DNA of 64,000 nt from Vagococcus humatus (GTDB lineage Bacteria; Bacillota; Bacilli; Lactobacillales; Vagococcaceae). The translations under genes and the position numbers were made by a program. This document shows, in pieces, positions 54,690 to 63,692 of this stretch (positions are counted from its first letter, which is position 1; each line of letters starts with the position of its first letter). The stretch lies in NCBI RefSeq assembly GCF_003950325.1, contig NZ_PXZH01000004.1:55903-119902 (forward strand). The letters run 5' to 3'. The notes beneath the pieces are model-generated. The model searched no databases and was not told the origin of the DNA. It worked only from the letters and a program-made list of their open reading frames with translations.

Positions 54690-56168
54690 TTAACCTTTCA
54701 TAATCCGTTCAGCTTTTTGGAATTGATTAATTACTAAGGCAACTAATAAAAGTCCTACCCCTACTGCATAAACACTATGTAATCCGTTATATAAAATAGT
54801 CCGAATAGGTTCAATTAAATGATTGGCTAACTGAGTGGTAGCTTCTTGGTTAGAAATTTGATCTACCATGTCCCGCGTAATTTTTAACTCAGGTACCTTA
54901 GTAATAGATTGATTAATGTGATTGTTTAAAACCACACCAAAAACCGATACCATCACTGTTTGACCAATTGTTCGGCTCAAAGTATTAAAAGAAGTGGCTA
55001 CTCCTACTTGATCACTTGGCACACTACTTTGGGATTTTACAGTAGTAGCTGTAATCGCAATCCCTAAACCTAAACCTGTCCACGCTCCAATTAAACAAAA
55101 CAGCCAAAAAGAAGTATGAGCCGGAGCATTAGCTAAGGCAAGACCTCCTACTAAAATAATTAGTAAACCAATAGTAATAGTCCGTTTAGTCGTGGTCTTT
55201 TTAAGTAGCATCCCTGCTGTAAAGGAACCAAAAATCCAAGTCACAGATAACGGAGCTAACGACATGCCTCCTAAAGCAGCTTTTAACCCTAGCACTCCTT
55301 GCATCCACATAGGAATATACACATCAATTCCCATTAAAAAGCCACTAACTAAAGCAGCAATAATATTAACAATAACAAAAGGTCCATTCGTTAATAACCC
55401 TAATGAAATAATCGGATCTACTGCTCTTTTTTCTACTTGAACAAATATAAATCCAAATAAAATAACTAAACCAAAACAAATCCATGTTTTATAATTAAAA
55501 CTAGATGTCTCACCAATTGTTTGGAAACCATAAAGTAAAGAAAGTAGCAACATCATTAAACTTAGACTACCTAAATAGTCAATAGGTTGTTTCTTCCCTT
55601 CTTTTTTGTCTTCTATTAAAAATACCCAGATAAGACCCATTAAAATAATCCCAATTGGCACATTTACAAAGAAAATCCAGTGCCAGCCTACTGTATCCAC
55701 AATAAAACCACCACATAATGGACCTACCACACTAGCAATTCCCCAAAAAGCACTATTAAGGCCTAATACTTTTGCCCGCTTTTCAACAGAATAAATGTCT
55801 GCAATAATCGTTAAAGCAACTGGCATAATCGCCCCTGCTCCAATTCCCTGAATGGCTCTTGCAATAATTAAAACTAGCATACTATTTGATAAACCGCATA
55901 AAGAAGATCCGATAATAAAAATTAAAATTCCTGCTAAAAACACTGGTTTTCGACCAATCCGGTCAGCTAACTTACCATAAACTGGTGTCATCATGGCATT
56001 AGTTAATAAATAAATCGAAAAAACCCAACTCATAATTTCTCCGCCTTTAAGCTGAGCTGCAATAGTTGGCATTGCAGTGGATACAATAGTTGCTTCAATG
56101 GCGGTCATAAATGTTGCCATAAAAACAGAAAAGGTTACTACCTTTACATTTGTCTCTCTTTTTTTCAT
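54690..56168 (-). CDS. MFS multidrug exporter, DHA2 (14-TM) family
   Basis: 492 residues with 14 predicted membrane helices. Motif A is GKLADRIGRKPVF and motif C is within VVGPLCGGFIVD. EmrB/QacA-type proton antiporters export lipophilic cations and drugs. It is the only gene of its unit and no TetR/MarR regulator adjoins it. The start has AAAGGGATTAAAAAG upstream. Substrate unknown. Confidence 0.85.
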   Translation of the reverse strand: MKKRETNVKVVTFSVFMATFMTAIEATIVSTAMPTIAAQLKGGEIMSWVFSIYLLTNAMMTPVYGKLADRIGRKPVFLAGILIFIIGSSLCGLSNSMLVLIIARAIQGIGAGAIMPVALTIIADIYSVEKRAKVLGLNSAFWGIASVVGPLCGGFIVDTVGWHWIFFVNVPIGIILMGLIWVFLIEDKKEGKKQPIDYLGSLSLMMLLLSLLYGFQTIGETSSFNYKTWICFGLVILFGFIFVQVEKRAVDPIISLGLLTNGPFVIVNIIAALVSGFLMGIDVYIPMWMQGVLGLKAALGGMSLAPLSVTWIFGSFTAGMLLKKTTTKRTITIGLLIILVGGLALANAPAHTSFWLFCLIGAWTGLGLGIAITATTVKSQSSVPSDQVGVATSFNTLSRTIGQTVMVSVFGVVLNNHINQSITKVPELKITRDMVDQISNQEATTQLANHLIEPIRTILYNGLHSVYAVGVGLLLVALVINQFQKAERIMKG

Positions 56169-56204
56169 CTTTTTAATCCCTTTCTTTTATCTTGGTGCAA
56201 AAGA

Positions 56205-56245
56205 AAGATCCCTAATAAAGACATGTCTTTATTAGGGATCGCCTC
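56205..56245. terminator. Terminator between metK and the exporter gene
   Basis: Perfect 34-bp palindrome (GATCCCTAATAAAGACA and complement, 56207-56240) followed by T-rich sequence on the minus strand. It closes metK; the exporter gene starts beyond it. Confidence 0.9.
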
Positions 56246-56247
56246 TT

Positions 56248-57441
56248 TTACTCTGCTAAACTCTTTAAAAGTGCCTCGACTTTGTCGGTACGCTCCCATG
56301 TAAAGTCCGCATCTGTACGACCAAAATGACCATATGCTGCTGTTTTTTTATAAATTGGTCTACGTAAATCAAGCATGTTGATAATACCTGCTGGACGTAA
56401 ATCAAAATTTTGACGAACGGCTTGAATTAATTTTTCTTCTGATACAGCACTTGTTCCGTATGTATCAATAGAAATAGAAACAGGTTCTGCTACTCCAATA
56501 GCATAAGCTAATTGAACTTCGCATTTACGAGCCAATTTAGCCGCCACAATATTTTTCGCAATATAGCGAGCAGCATAACTAGCTGAACGATCGACTTTTG
56601 TCGCGTCTTTACCAGAAAATGCACCACCACCGTGACGTGCATAACCGCCGTAAGTATCTACAATAATTTTTCGACCAGTTAAACCAGAATCTCCTTGTGG
56701 TCCTCCAATAACAAAACGACCAGTTGGATTAATGAAGAATTTTGTTTCTTCATCTAATAGAGATGATGGAATAACTTTTTTTATCACCAAATTAATCATA
56801 TTCGCTTTAATCTGTTCCAGTGATACATGTTCATCATGTTGAGTACTAATGACTACTGTATCTACTCGTTTAGGTTCTCCGTTTTCACCGTATTCAACCG
56901 TTACTTGAGCTTTAGCATCTGGACGTAAATAATCCAGTACTTTCTCTTTGCGTAACGTTGCTACTCGGCGCATTAACTGATGACTTAATGAAATAGGTAA
57001 TGGCATTAATTCTGGTGTTTCATCACAAGCAAACCCAAACATTAATCCTTGGTCTCCAGCACCTAAGTCTAGTGAGTCAGAGGACTGAGCGTCTTGTTTA
57101 CTTTCATAAGAAGCATCCACCCCTTGGGCAATATCTGGTGACTGCTCATCTAAAGCAACCATCACTGCACAAGTATCTCCGTCAAAGCCAAACTTAGCTC
57201 GGGTATACCCAATTTCTTTAACAGTTTCACGCACTACTTTTTGAATATCCACGTAAGCTGTTGTTGAAACTTCTCCAAAAACAAAAACTAAGCCAGTTGT
57301 AACAGATGTTTCACAAGCAACTCTTGCCATTGGATCTTTTTCTAACAAAGCATCTAAAATAGCGTCACTAATTTGATCAGCTACTTTATCAGGATGTCCT
57401 TCAGAAACAGATTCTGATGTAAATAAATATTTTTCTCTCAT
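56248..57441 (-). CDS. metK: S-adenosylmethionine synthetase
   Basis: 397 residues, makes SAM from methionine and ATP. Signatures are [12 protein letters not shown] and [16 protein letters not shown]. The start is the ATG at 57441, eight bases after GGGGG, which is also the 3' part of the SMK riboswitch; a longer frame upstream would run through the riboswitch. Monocistronic. Confidence 0.97.
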   Translation of the reverse strand: MREKYLFTSESVSEGHPDKVADQISDAILDALLEKDPMARVACETSVTTGLVFVFGEVSTTAYVDIQKVVRETVKEIGYTRAKFGFDGDTCAVMVALDEQSPDIAQGVDASYESKQDAQSSDSLDLGAGDQGLMFGFACDETPELMPLPISLSHQLMRRVATLRKEKVLDYLRPDAKAQVTVEYGENGEPKRVDTVVISTQHDEHVSLEQIKANMINLVIKKVIPSSLLDEETKFFINPTGRFVIGGPQGDSGLTGRKIIVDTYGGYARHGGGAFSGKDATKVDRSASYAARYIAKNIVAAKLARKCEVQLAYAIGVAEPVSISIDTYGTSAVSEEKLIQAVRQNFDLRPAGIINMLDLRRPIYKKTAAYGHFGRTDADFTWERTDKVEALLKSLAE

Positions 57442-57446
57442 TTTTT

Positions 57447-57521
57447 GTTCCCCCTTTATTTTCCGGTTACAAGGCATCTTTAAAGACAGAGAGATCTAAT
57501 CTTTAAATCCTATCGGGAATC
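57447..57521 (-). promoter_or_regulatory. SMK-box (SAM-III) riboswitch of metK
   Basis: The minus strand reads TTCCCGATAGGA, a variable stem with AAAGA...TCTTT arms, then GATGCCTTGTAACCG and finally AAAGGGGGAAC, the ribosome binding site. This matches the SMK box of lactic acid bacteria, in which SAM makes the anti-Shine-Dalgarno (TTCCC) pair with GGGGAA and stops translation. Confidence 0.93.
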
Positions 57522-57534
57522 TTGCAACATTCCT

Positions 57535-57540
57535 AGTATA
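57535..57540 (-). promoter_or_regulatory. -10 box of metK
   Basis: TATACT on the minus strand, about 14 bases upstream of the riboswitch. No convincing -35 box was found. Confidence 0.45.
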
Positions 57541-57592
57541 GCAAAATTGTTTATGAAAAGCATGCTTTTTTAAATTCTTTTTTTTATCTATC

Positions 57593-57621
57593 TTGACGTG
57601 TCACAAAACTCCATATACCAT
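57593..57621 (+). promoter_or_regulatory. Promoter of the orphan membrane protein gene
   Basis: TTGACG (57593-57598), 17-base spacer, TACCAT (57616-57621). Confidence 0.45.
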
Positions 57622-57652
57622 TAATATATCAACTGAAAAGAGGATATAAACT

Positions 57653-58414
57653 GTGAATCAAAATACATCGATCAAATTAACCTTGCCTTATATTTTGATT
57701 ATCGCCTTACTTCAAACCTTGATAGCGGTGATTCCTGGAATATTATTGTCTCACCAACCTATTCGTTTAAGCGGGGCTAACTTCATTATGTTTGTCTATT
57801 TATTTATTTCTGATTTCTACCTACTATTTTCCAGAAATGCTTATCAAAAAGGTAAACAGGTTTCTATTCAGGCTTCGTTAGTCAAAATTGTTTTTTCAGC
57901 TATTTTAATTTACAAAATAACAGGTCATTTAACGTATCAATACGCTTTTATCTTATTTGCTTATGAAATTTTTCAATTTCTTACTTTTTCTAGTCGGTAT
58001 CAATATCAAGATACTATTTTTTATACCTTGTTAAATATTTTCTTTAAAGGCTGCGTCTTTAATTTAATGTTAACCCTACAAGCACCTTACTCTTTCCAAC
58101 TAAATAAATTAGAACCTTTTATCTTTAGCATGTTTATCATTGGCATCAACACCTTAGTAACGCAAAAGATTTATTCCTATTTAAAGAGAAATAATTTTTA
58201 TCTTATGTGGCTTGGAATAACTTTAATTGGTCTTGGTGGTTATCTTTACTATATCTTTAATCAACGTTTCATTAGTTTATTTGTCTTAATAGCCCTTATT
58301 AGCTTACTCATCATCAGTGCTGCTTGCCTAATCAGAACTAAACAACTCAATAAAAAGGAATTTATCTTAAATATCACTTCTTTTATCTTGCTTTACTTTT
58401 ATTACCGTATGTAA
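57653..58414 (+). CDS. Hypothetical polytopic membrane protein
   Basis: 253 residues that I do not recognise. About eight to nine hydrophobic helices cover most of the length (for example 10-31, 40-57, 72-87, 96-112, 120-140, 150-168, 182-202, 208-230), with short loops and a Phe/Ile/Tyr-rich composition. The start is a GTG with AGAGGA upstream. It is a single gene between metK and an amino-acid permease with its own promoter and terminator. It could be a small transporter or a wzy-like scaffold; nothing in the sequence decides. Confidence 0.75.
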   Translation: MNQNTSIKLTLPYILIIALLQTLIAVIPGILLSHQPIRLSGANFIMFVYLFISDFYLLFSRNAYQKGKQVSIQASLVKIVFSAILIYKITGHLTYQYAFILFAYEIFQFLTFSSRYQYQDTIFYTLLNIFFKGCVFNLMLTLQAPYSFQLNKLEPFIFSMFIIGINTLVTQKIYSYLKRNNFYLMWLGITLIGLGGYLYYIFNQRFISLFVLIALISLLIISAACLIRTKQLNKKEFILNITSFILLYFYYRM

Positions 58415-58447
58415 AATTCTAAGACAATCTGTCTTAGAATTTTTTTG
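58412..58447 (+). terminator. Terminator of the orphan membrane protein gene
   Basis: AATTCTAAGACA / TGTCTTAGAATT stem with a three-base loop and seven T. Confidence 0.9.
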
Positions 58448-58565
58448 TTTTATTATTCATTAGTAGCAAAAAAATGAAACCAGTTTCTTTCCTACTATCA
58501 AAACTATGCTACCAGTTTATTTTCTTTTTTAGCCTATCTAACATCATTTTTTATTCAATAACCCC

Positions 58566-58594
58566 TTGACTCTCCTACTAGAAACAACTAAAAT
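58566..58594 (+). promoter_or_regulatory. Promoter of the APC permease gene
   Basis: TTGACT (58566-58571), 17-base spacer, TAAAAT (58589-58594). A small hairpin ATGAG-TTTTTT-CTCAT follows in the leader. Confidence 0.6.
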
Positions 58595-58652
58595 GATAAA
58601 ATGATTAAAATATGAGTTTTTTCTCATTTTGCAATTTAAAAGGAGGTTACTA

Positions 58653-60050
58653 ATGATGTCACATCATTTATTTTTAAAAAAGGAAATAGATCCTACTCAT
58701 CTACAAAACAGTTCACTTGAAAAAAATTTAACCGCCTTTCATTTAACAGCTATGGGAGTCGGAGCAGTGGTTGGGGCAGGAATTTTTATTACCCCAGGCA
58801 TTATCGCTGCTAAGTACGCTGGACCTGGTGCTATGCTATCTTATTTATTAGCTGCTGTTGTTTGTGCCTTAGCCGCTCTTTGCTACTCGGAGTTTGCTTC
58901 AACCATTCCACTAGCCGGAAGTGCCTATACCTATGTTTATACTATTTTTGGAGAATTAGCTGCTTGGGTTTTAGGTTGGGCCTTAATTTCAGAATATTTA
59001 TTTGCAGTATCCTCAGTTGCAGTTAGTTGGTCCGCTTATTTCCAAAATTTATTAGCTGGGTTTAATCTTCACCTACCAGGCTTTTTATCCACTGCCTATG
59101 AATCTGGTAACGGAGGGGGTGTTAACTTAATCGCTGGATTAATTACCCTGTTAATTGGTTTACTTCTAGTAAATGGGGTAAAAGAGTCCACTCGTGTCAA
59201 TACGATAATGGTAGGAGTTAAACTAGCAGTTATCTTACTTTTTCTAGGCGTAGCTATTTTTTATGTTAAACCAGCTAATTTTCATCCATTTTTACCTTAC
59301 GGAAGTTCTGGCATTCTTTCTGGTGCTGCCCTTGCTTTTTATGCTTATATCGGTTTTGATGCTGTATCTACTGCTTCAGAGGAAGTGATTAACCCGCAAA
59401 AAGCCATGCCAATTGGAATTATTGCTTCCTTAGCAATCGCTTCTATTCTGTATGCAGCTGTGGCTACTGTTTTAGTTGGTGTAGTCCCTTATCATCAATT
59501 AAATGTGGGAGATCCTGTTGCTTTTACTCTTAATTTAATTAATCAAAATTGGATTGCAGGGATTATCTCACTTGGTGCAGTCGCAGGTATGACCACCGTC
59601 CTACTAGTTATGTCTTATGGGGGTACCCGCTTAATTTTCGCTATTAGTCGAGATGGTTTATTGCCTGCTACTTTATCTAAAGTTAGCCCTAGTAAACATG
59701 TGCCAGTTACCAACACCTTTATTTTTACTAGTATTGCTAGCCTGTGTGCCATGTTAGTCCCTTTAGATAAAATTGCTGAACTTGTTAACATTGGGACCTT
59801 GTTCGCTTTTGCCACTGTTTCTCTAGGAGTAGTTTTTTTAAGAAAATTACCGAATTATCAGCAGTTACCGAAAGGCTTTAACGTCCCCCTTTATCCTTTC
59901 ATCCCTTTATTATCTTTTACCCTATGTCTAGTCCTTATGACGCAACTACAAAAAATAACTTGGCTTGTCTTTTTATTATGGACATTAGTTGGCTTAGGGA
60001 TTTATTTCAGTTATGGCTATCGTCATAGCCAGCAACGTGTATTAAATTAA
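58653..60050 (+). CDS. APC-superfamily amino-acid permease (CAT/YfnA type)
   Basis: 465 residues, 12 membrane helices, beginning MMSHHLFLKKEIDPTHLQ. The helix-1 motif GVGAVVGAGIFITPG is the substrate-binding unwound segment of APC carriers, and FYAYIGFDAVSTASEE is the helix-6 motif typical of cationic amino-acid carriers. AAGGAGG lies six bases before the ATG at 58653. Substrate not determinable from sequence; basic or branched-chain amino acids are most likely. Confidence 0.88.
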   Translation: MMSHHLFLKKEIDPTHLQNSSLEKNLTAFHLTAMGVGAVVGAGIFITPGIIAAKYAGPGAMLSYLLAAVVCALAALCYSEFASTIPLAGSAYTYVYTIFGELAAWVLGWALISEYLFAVSSVAVSWSAYFQNLLAGFNLHLPGFLSTAYESGNGGGVNLIAGLITLLIGLLLVNGVKESTRVNTIMVGVKLAVILLFLGVAIFYVKPANFHPFLPYGSSGILSGAALAFYAYIGFDAVSTASEEVINPQKAMPIGIIASLAIASILYAAVATVLVGVVPYHQLNVGDPVAFTLNLINQNWIAGIISLGAVAGMTTVLLVMSYGGTRLIFAISRDGLLPATLSKVSPSKHVPVTNTFIFTSIASLCAMLVPLDKIAELVNIGTLFAFATVSLGVVFLRKLPNYQQLPKGFNVPLYPFIPLLSFTLCLVLMTQLQKITWLVFLLWTLVGLGIYFSYGYRHSQQRVLN

Positions 60051-60102
60051 AAATAACTAAGTTTCTATTATATATTAATAGTAGAAACTTAGTTATTTTT
60101 AG
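60049..60102. terminator. Bidirectional terminator between the permease and SLATT-like genes
   Basis: AAAAATAACTAAGTTTCTA and its complement form an almost perfect 19-bp stem with T-runs on both strands. Confidence 0.9.
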
Positions 60103-60662
60103 TTATTTTCGTCAAAAAAGCGTAAAGCTTCTGGAATATAGTAAGGTTCTACTTTAGAAAAATCATTCGTAGAAAAAGACACATGGTCTAATGACGCAGA
60201 CAATTTCTTACGAGTATGAGAAGAAACTAAAAGCAAATTAGCATATAATTTTTCTCTTTTTTGACAAAGTAGTTGAAATTGTTTAACCATCTCTTCTTCC
60301 TCATAAGGACTATAACACAGCTGAGATAATAGCATGAAAGACTCCTCTTTTAATTCCCAAAGCTTTTGGATAGGCTGCTGATTTTTTTGATAGAATCTTT
60401 CATAAGAATTACCTTTATCAGCGCAAACTAAGGTTAAAGTAGCCACTGAAAGCATTACTGTAATAATTTGTAGCATTAAAACAGGAAGAAAGATAGAAAG
60501 AAACATACCTAACGTTGCCAAACTACTTAAAATAATTTTCATAATATAAAGAGCCTTACTTTTATACAGATACGTTTTTACTTGCTCATTTTGTAAATCA
60601 TAAGTCACAGATAACTCTACTAACAAACGTTTTAACTCCATATGTAATTGTTTTTGGGTCAT
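60099..60662 (-). CDS. SLATT-like two-helix membrane protein
   Basis: 187 residues: a helical N-terminus (about 1-36), two adjacent membrane helices (about 40-60 and 63-82), then a helical region and a soluble C-terminal tail. The arrangement and the pattern LYIMKIILSSLATLG ... YERFYQKNQQPIQKLWEL resemble SLATT domains, 2-TM effectors often paired with nucleotide-second-messenger synthases in anti-phage loci. No CD-NTase or SLOG partner lies beside it. The start is the ATG at 60662 with GGAGGCAATTGAT upstream. Family call is tentative. Confidence 0.5.
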   Translation of the reverse strand: MTQKQLHMELKRLLVELSVTYDLQNEQVKTYLYKSKALYIMKIILSSLATLGMFLSIFLPVLMLQIITVMLSVATLTLVCADKGNSYERFYQKNQQPIQKLWELKEESFMLLSQLCYSPYEEEEMVKQFQLLCQKREKLYANLLLVSSHTRKKLSASLDHVSFSTNDFSKVEPYYIPEALRFFDENN

Positions 60663-60802
60663 ATCAATTGCCTCCTAGCTAATCCCTTTAAATAAGTTCA
60701 TTTTACCTTGTTTTTGATAAAATGAATAGTCATGGTTTGTCATCTCGCCAAGCATTGGGTACAATGAAGATAACTTACTTATTTTAAAGAAGAAGGGATA
60801 TT

Positions 60803-61681
60803 ATGACTTATACAGAAGAACAACATCAATTAATGTTAAACTATCAACAAACTGAGATTACCGCTTATCATTTGTACACTTATTTAGCAAAAAAAGAAAA
60901 AAATCCAGCTAACAAAAAAATTATTACTCGAATTGCCAATGATGAATTGAAACATGCTGAAATTTGGAAAAAATATACGAAAGAAACAGTTGACCCAAAA
61001 AAACTATCTATTCTTTGGTTTAAGTTTCTATACTTAATTTTTGGTTTTACCTTTACTATTCGCTTATCTGAAAAAAATGAAGATTCTGGCATTGTCATGT
61101 ATGAAAAACTAGCTGACGTTATTCCAGATATTAGCAAAATTATTGAAGAAGAAGAACGACATGAAGAAGAACTGATAAATCTACTAGATGAAGAAAGACT
61201 GCAATATGTCGGCTCCATGGTACTAGGTCTAAATGATGCTTTAGTAGAAATTACAGGAACAATTGCCGGTTTAACCTTCGCTATGGCTAATAACCGTTTA
61301 GTTGCCATGTCTGCTATTGTTACAGGCATTGCTGCTACTTTATCTATGGCGGCTTCCAACTATCTTGCTGAAAAAGCCGATGGTCATCACAATCCCTTTA
61401 AATCTAGTCTGTTTACTGGTGCGACTTATTTAATTGCAGTTATTCTGTTAGTACTACCTTATTTACTTCTTCCACCTGACATGTATATTGCCGCATTTGT
61501 TACCATGTTAGTGATTGTCATTGCGCTGATTGCCTTTTTTAACTACTATATTGCTATCGCCAAAGAACAATCGTTTAAAAAGCCTTTCTTACAAATGCTG
61601 ATCATTAGTTTTAGTGTTATGATTATCTCCTATATTATCGGTATCCTTGCTAAAAAATGGCTAGGAGTAGATGTAGGTTAA
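60803..61681 (+). CDS. Ferritin-like/VIT1 fusion, iron or manganese exporter (MbfA-like)
   Basis: 292 residues. The N-terminal domain (about 1-130) is rubrerythrin-like with metal-binding ExxH pairs (NDELKHAEIW and EEEERHEEEL). The C-terminal domain (about 138-290) is a VIT1/CCC1-type transporter with GLNDALVEITGTIAGL and SMAASNYLAEKAD, and four to five membrane helices. Related fusions export iron or manganese and use the ferritin-like domain as a sensor. AGAAGAAGGGATATT precedes the ATG. Single gene. Confidence 0.86.
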   Translation: MTYTEEQHQLMLNYQQTEITAYHLYTYLAKKEKNPANKKIITRIANDELKHAEIWKKYTKETVDPKKLSILWFKFLYLIFGFTFTIRLSEKNEDSGIVMYEKLADVIPDISKIIEEEERHEEELINLLDEERLQYVGSMVLGLNDALVEITGTIAGLTFAMANNRLVAMSAIVTGIAATLSMAASNYLAEKADGHHNPFKSSLFTGATYLIAVILLVLPYLLLPPDMYIAAFVTMLVIVIALIAFFNYYIAIAKEQSFKKPFLQMLIISFSVMIISYIIGILAKKWLGVDVG

Positions 61682-61689
61682 CAACCAAA

Positions 61690-61728
61690 CAAATAACCAT
61701 CACCTGTTTACAGGTGATGGTTATTTTA
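61690..61728. terminator. Bidirectional terminator after the VIT1 fusion gene
   Basis: AATAACCATCACCTGT / ACAGGTGATGGTTATT stem with a TT loop and flanking T and A runs. Convergent with yccF. Confidence 0.9.
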
Positions 61729-62103
61729 ATAGTATCTTGAACTGGTCACTACTCTAGCACCAAAAGGCATCAAGGCTAATTTAGCTAATTTAAAACTTTG
61801 TTTAGCAAAAGGAATGCCAATAATGGTTAACGTTAATAAAATACCACTTAGGCAATGAGCCAAAGCTAAAGGTAGACCACTAACAACTAACCAAATAATA
61901 TTGACTAGGAAAGAAAAGCCACTGTTACTATAAACCACTTCTTTACCAAATGGCCAAAAACTCAATCCTGCCAGTTTAAAACATTGCATCCCAATTGGAA
62001 TGCCTACTATAGTTAAGCACCACAAACAACCTGCTACTAGCCAGCTTAAATCTCCAGCTAATCCGCCAAAGATTAACCAGATTAGATTACCTAAACATCC
62101 CAT
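61726..62103 (-). CDS. yccF: YccF domain membrane protein
   Basis: 125 residues made of two YccF repeats (NLIWLIFGG...GIPIGMQCFKLAGLSFWPFG and NIIWLVVSG...GIPFAKQSFKLAKLALMPFG), each with two membrane helices. Function unknown in any species I can name. AGTGAGGATTGTTTT precedes the ATG. Single gene. Confidence 0.9.
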   Translation of the reverse strand: MGCLGNLIWLIFGGLAGDLSWLVAGCLWCLTIVGIPIGMQCFKLAGLSFWPFGKEVVYSNSGFSFLVNIIWLVVSGLPLALAHCLSGILLTLTIIGIPFAKQSFKLAKLALMPFGARVVTSSRYY

Positions 62104-62173
62104 AAAACAATCCTCACTTTACTCTCTGTTATTTTCTCTATTATAACGGATTTTCAAGTATCTGAAAAACAAC

Positions 62174-63553
62174 TTATTTCTTAGTTAAAGCTACTTGTTT
62201 ATTCAACATAAAAGGACGTAAATAACCTAAAGTACTACATAAAGGTAAAATTTCTTCACTTAAAGATATATTTAAAACTTGTTTAAGATAACTTCGTCTA
62301 TTTTCAATTCGCTGCCATAACTCTGGATATTGAGTCTGGATTTCTTCTCGTAACTGCTTATCCGCTAAAGCTAGGGTACTTTCTGCTGAAACTCCGTGAT
62401 GATTAGGTTGAACTGGAATAAAGTCTAACTGGAAAATCATCCCACTTTTAATGGTTTTATCAGAACCTGCATAAAAAGGTGAACATAACCATTCTTCATC
62501 TGCAGTTAAATGGCCTGGACATAACTCCCAGCCATAAACAGATTGAGGATAGAACGTGTCAAATTGTTGGTAAAACTCTCCTGCATTCATCCCAATTTTT
62601 ATCTGATCTAACCAATATAAGTAAGCTTCATAATAAGGGACTACCACTTGATCTAGGTACCCTGGATCAATTTGTTCCAATTGCTCCTTGTTGTAAACCC
62701 CGTAACCAGAACGACTGGATAATCCCCCTTTATATGCAGCAGTTAAAGCAATTTTATCTCCTAATTGAAGAGTTCTTTCTGTTGGATATATGTTTCCCTT
62801 AACAAATCGCTGGCCAAAAGCTGAAATAGTCACGACAGTTGGGTATTGGCCATTCTGATTAAGTAAATCTCCTGTTTCCAGTTCCGATACTCCTACACTA
62901 AGATGGTCCATTGCTTTTAACACGCCATCTGAAGCCAAAGAAGCTCCGTATTCATATGTAGCAATTTCATTTGCTGTGTTAGTGACTCTAGCACCTTGAC
63001 TAGGATCAATCAGCAAACCTGTGCCATTATATAACTTTTCTGAACCGACTAATTCTTTCAAAGAATCCACTATAAAGTAGGGTACGTCAAACTTTTGAAC
63101 AAAATCTAGTCCATCTTTAGCTAACAACTTCCACCCTACCAACCCGACTTTCTTAGAGCTATCTAAATGAGCTTGCTGTAAATAACTCAATAAAGATTGA
63201 GTAAAATCCATTGGTTGGTTTGGTAAAGAAAAGAAGGGACAATGAATCCCTTGACTATCTATACGAGCATGTTTTACCTTATTAATATTTTCATTTCCAA
63301 GTAGTAAGCTACTTGTTCCGTCTTGATTTAAAAGAAGTAAGCCTTCTTCAAATCTTGGAATAAACCCAACTAAATACTCAAATTGGCTACCATGTTCCTT
63401 ATCTGCATAAATTACTAAGGAACTAAACCCAAATTCTTTCATACGATCTATCACTTTTTGCTTGCGAATTGCCATTGTTTCATCAGTTAATACTGGGCGT
63501 ACTGGGTGATGATCTAGTTGTGGTGATGGTACTTGTTTGATTTGAACTGTCAT
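62174..63553 (-). CDS. M24-fold (Xaa-Pro peptidase-like) protein with a degenerate metal site
   Basis: 459 residues: a creatinase-like N-terminal domain (about 25-190) and a pita-bread domain. The usual first metal motif (two Asp after GD) reads GDKIALTAAYKGGLSSRSG and lacks the Asp pair. CPGHLTADEEW keeps a His. The late Glu motifs appear as GMIFQLDFIP and AESTLAL. At least two of five metal ligands are therefore missing, so peptidase activity is doubtful and the gene may encode a binding protein or another hydrolase. The start has AGGAGGAAGGT upstream. Single gene. Confidence 0.75.
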   Translation of the reverse strand: MTVQIKQVPSPQLDHHPVRPVLTDETMAIRKQKVIDRMKEFGFSSLVIYADKEHGSQFEYLVGFIPRFEEGLLLLNQDGTSSLLLGNENINKVKHARIDSQGIHCPFFSLPNQPMDFTQSLLSYLQQAHLDSSKKVGLVGWKLLAKDGLDFVQKFDVPYFIVDSLKELVGSEKLYNGTGLLIDPSQGARVTNTANEIATYEYGASLASDGVLKAMDHLSVGVSELETGDLLNQNGQYPTVVTISAFGQRFVKGNIYPTERTLQLGDKIALTAAYKGGLSSRSGYGVYNKEQLEQIDPGYLDQVVVPYYEAYLYWLDQIKIGMNAGEFYQQFDTFYPQSVYGWELCPGHLTADEEWLCSPFYAGSDKTIKSGMIFQLDFIPVQPNHHGVSAESTLALADKQLREEIQTQYPELWQRIENRRSYLKQVLNISLSEEILPLCSTLGYLRPFMLNKQVALTKK

Positions 63554-63573
63554 ACATACCTTCCTCCTATAAG

Positions 63574-63616
63574 TTTATAATAGAGAAAAGTGTCTGTATC
63601 AACATACAAACACTTT
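63574..63616 (-). promoter_or_regulatory. Promoter and palindrome of the M24-like gene
   Basis: Minus strand TTGATA (63602-63597), 17-base spacer, TATAAA (63579-63574). An imperfect palindrome with 13-bp arms (AAAGTGTTTGTAT / ATACAGACACTTT, 63616-63587, one mismatch) covers the -35 box, the pattern of a repressor site. Confidence 0.6.
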
Positions 63617-63651
63617 CTTTCCTTCATCTTACCATAGTTTAAAAAAACCAC

Positions 63652-63685
63652 AAAAATAGACCCTTAATTTTTAGACTAAGAGTCC
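63652..63685 (-). terminator. Terminator after the MnmH-like gene
   Basis: GACTCTTA / TAAGGGTC stem with one G-T pair, then ATTTTTG on the minus strand. Confidence 0.65.
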
Positions 63686-63692
63686 ATCTTAC

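Noticed and set aside
60880..61359. 159-codon minus frame opposite the VIT1 fusion gene
   Set aside because: Serine-rich antisense shadow caused by the codon bias of the real gene.
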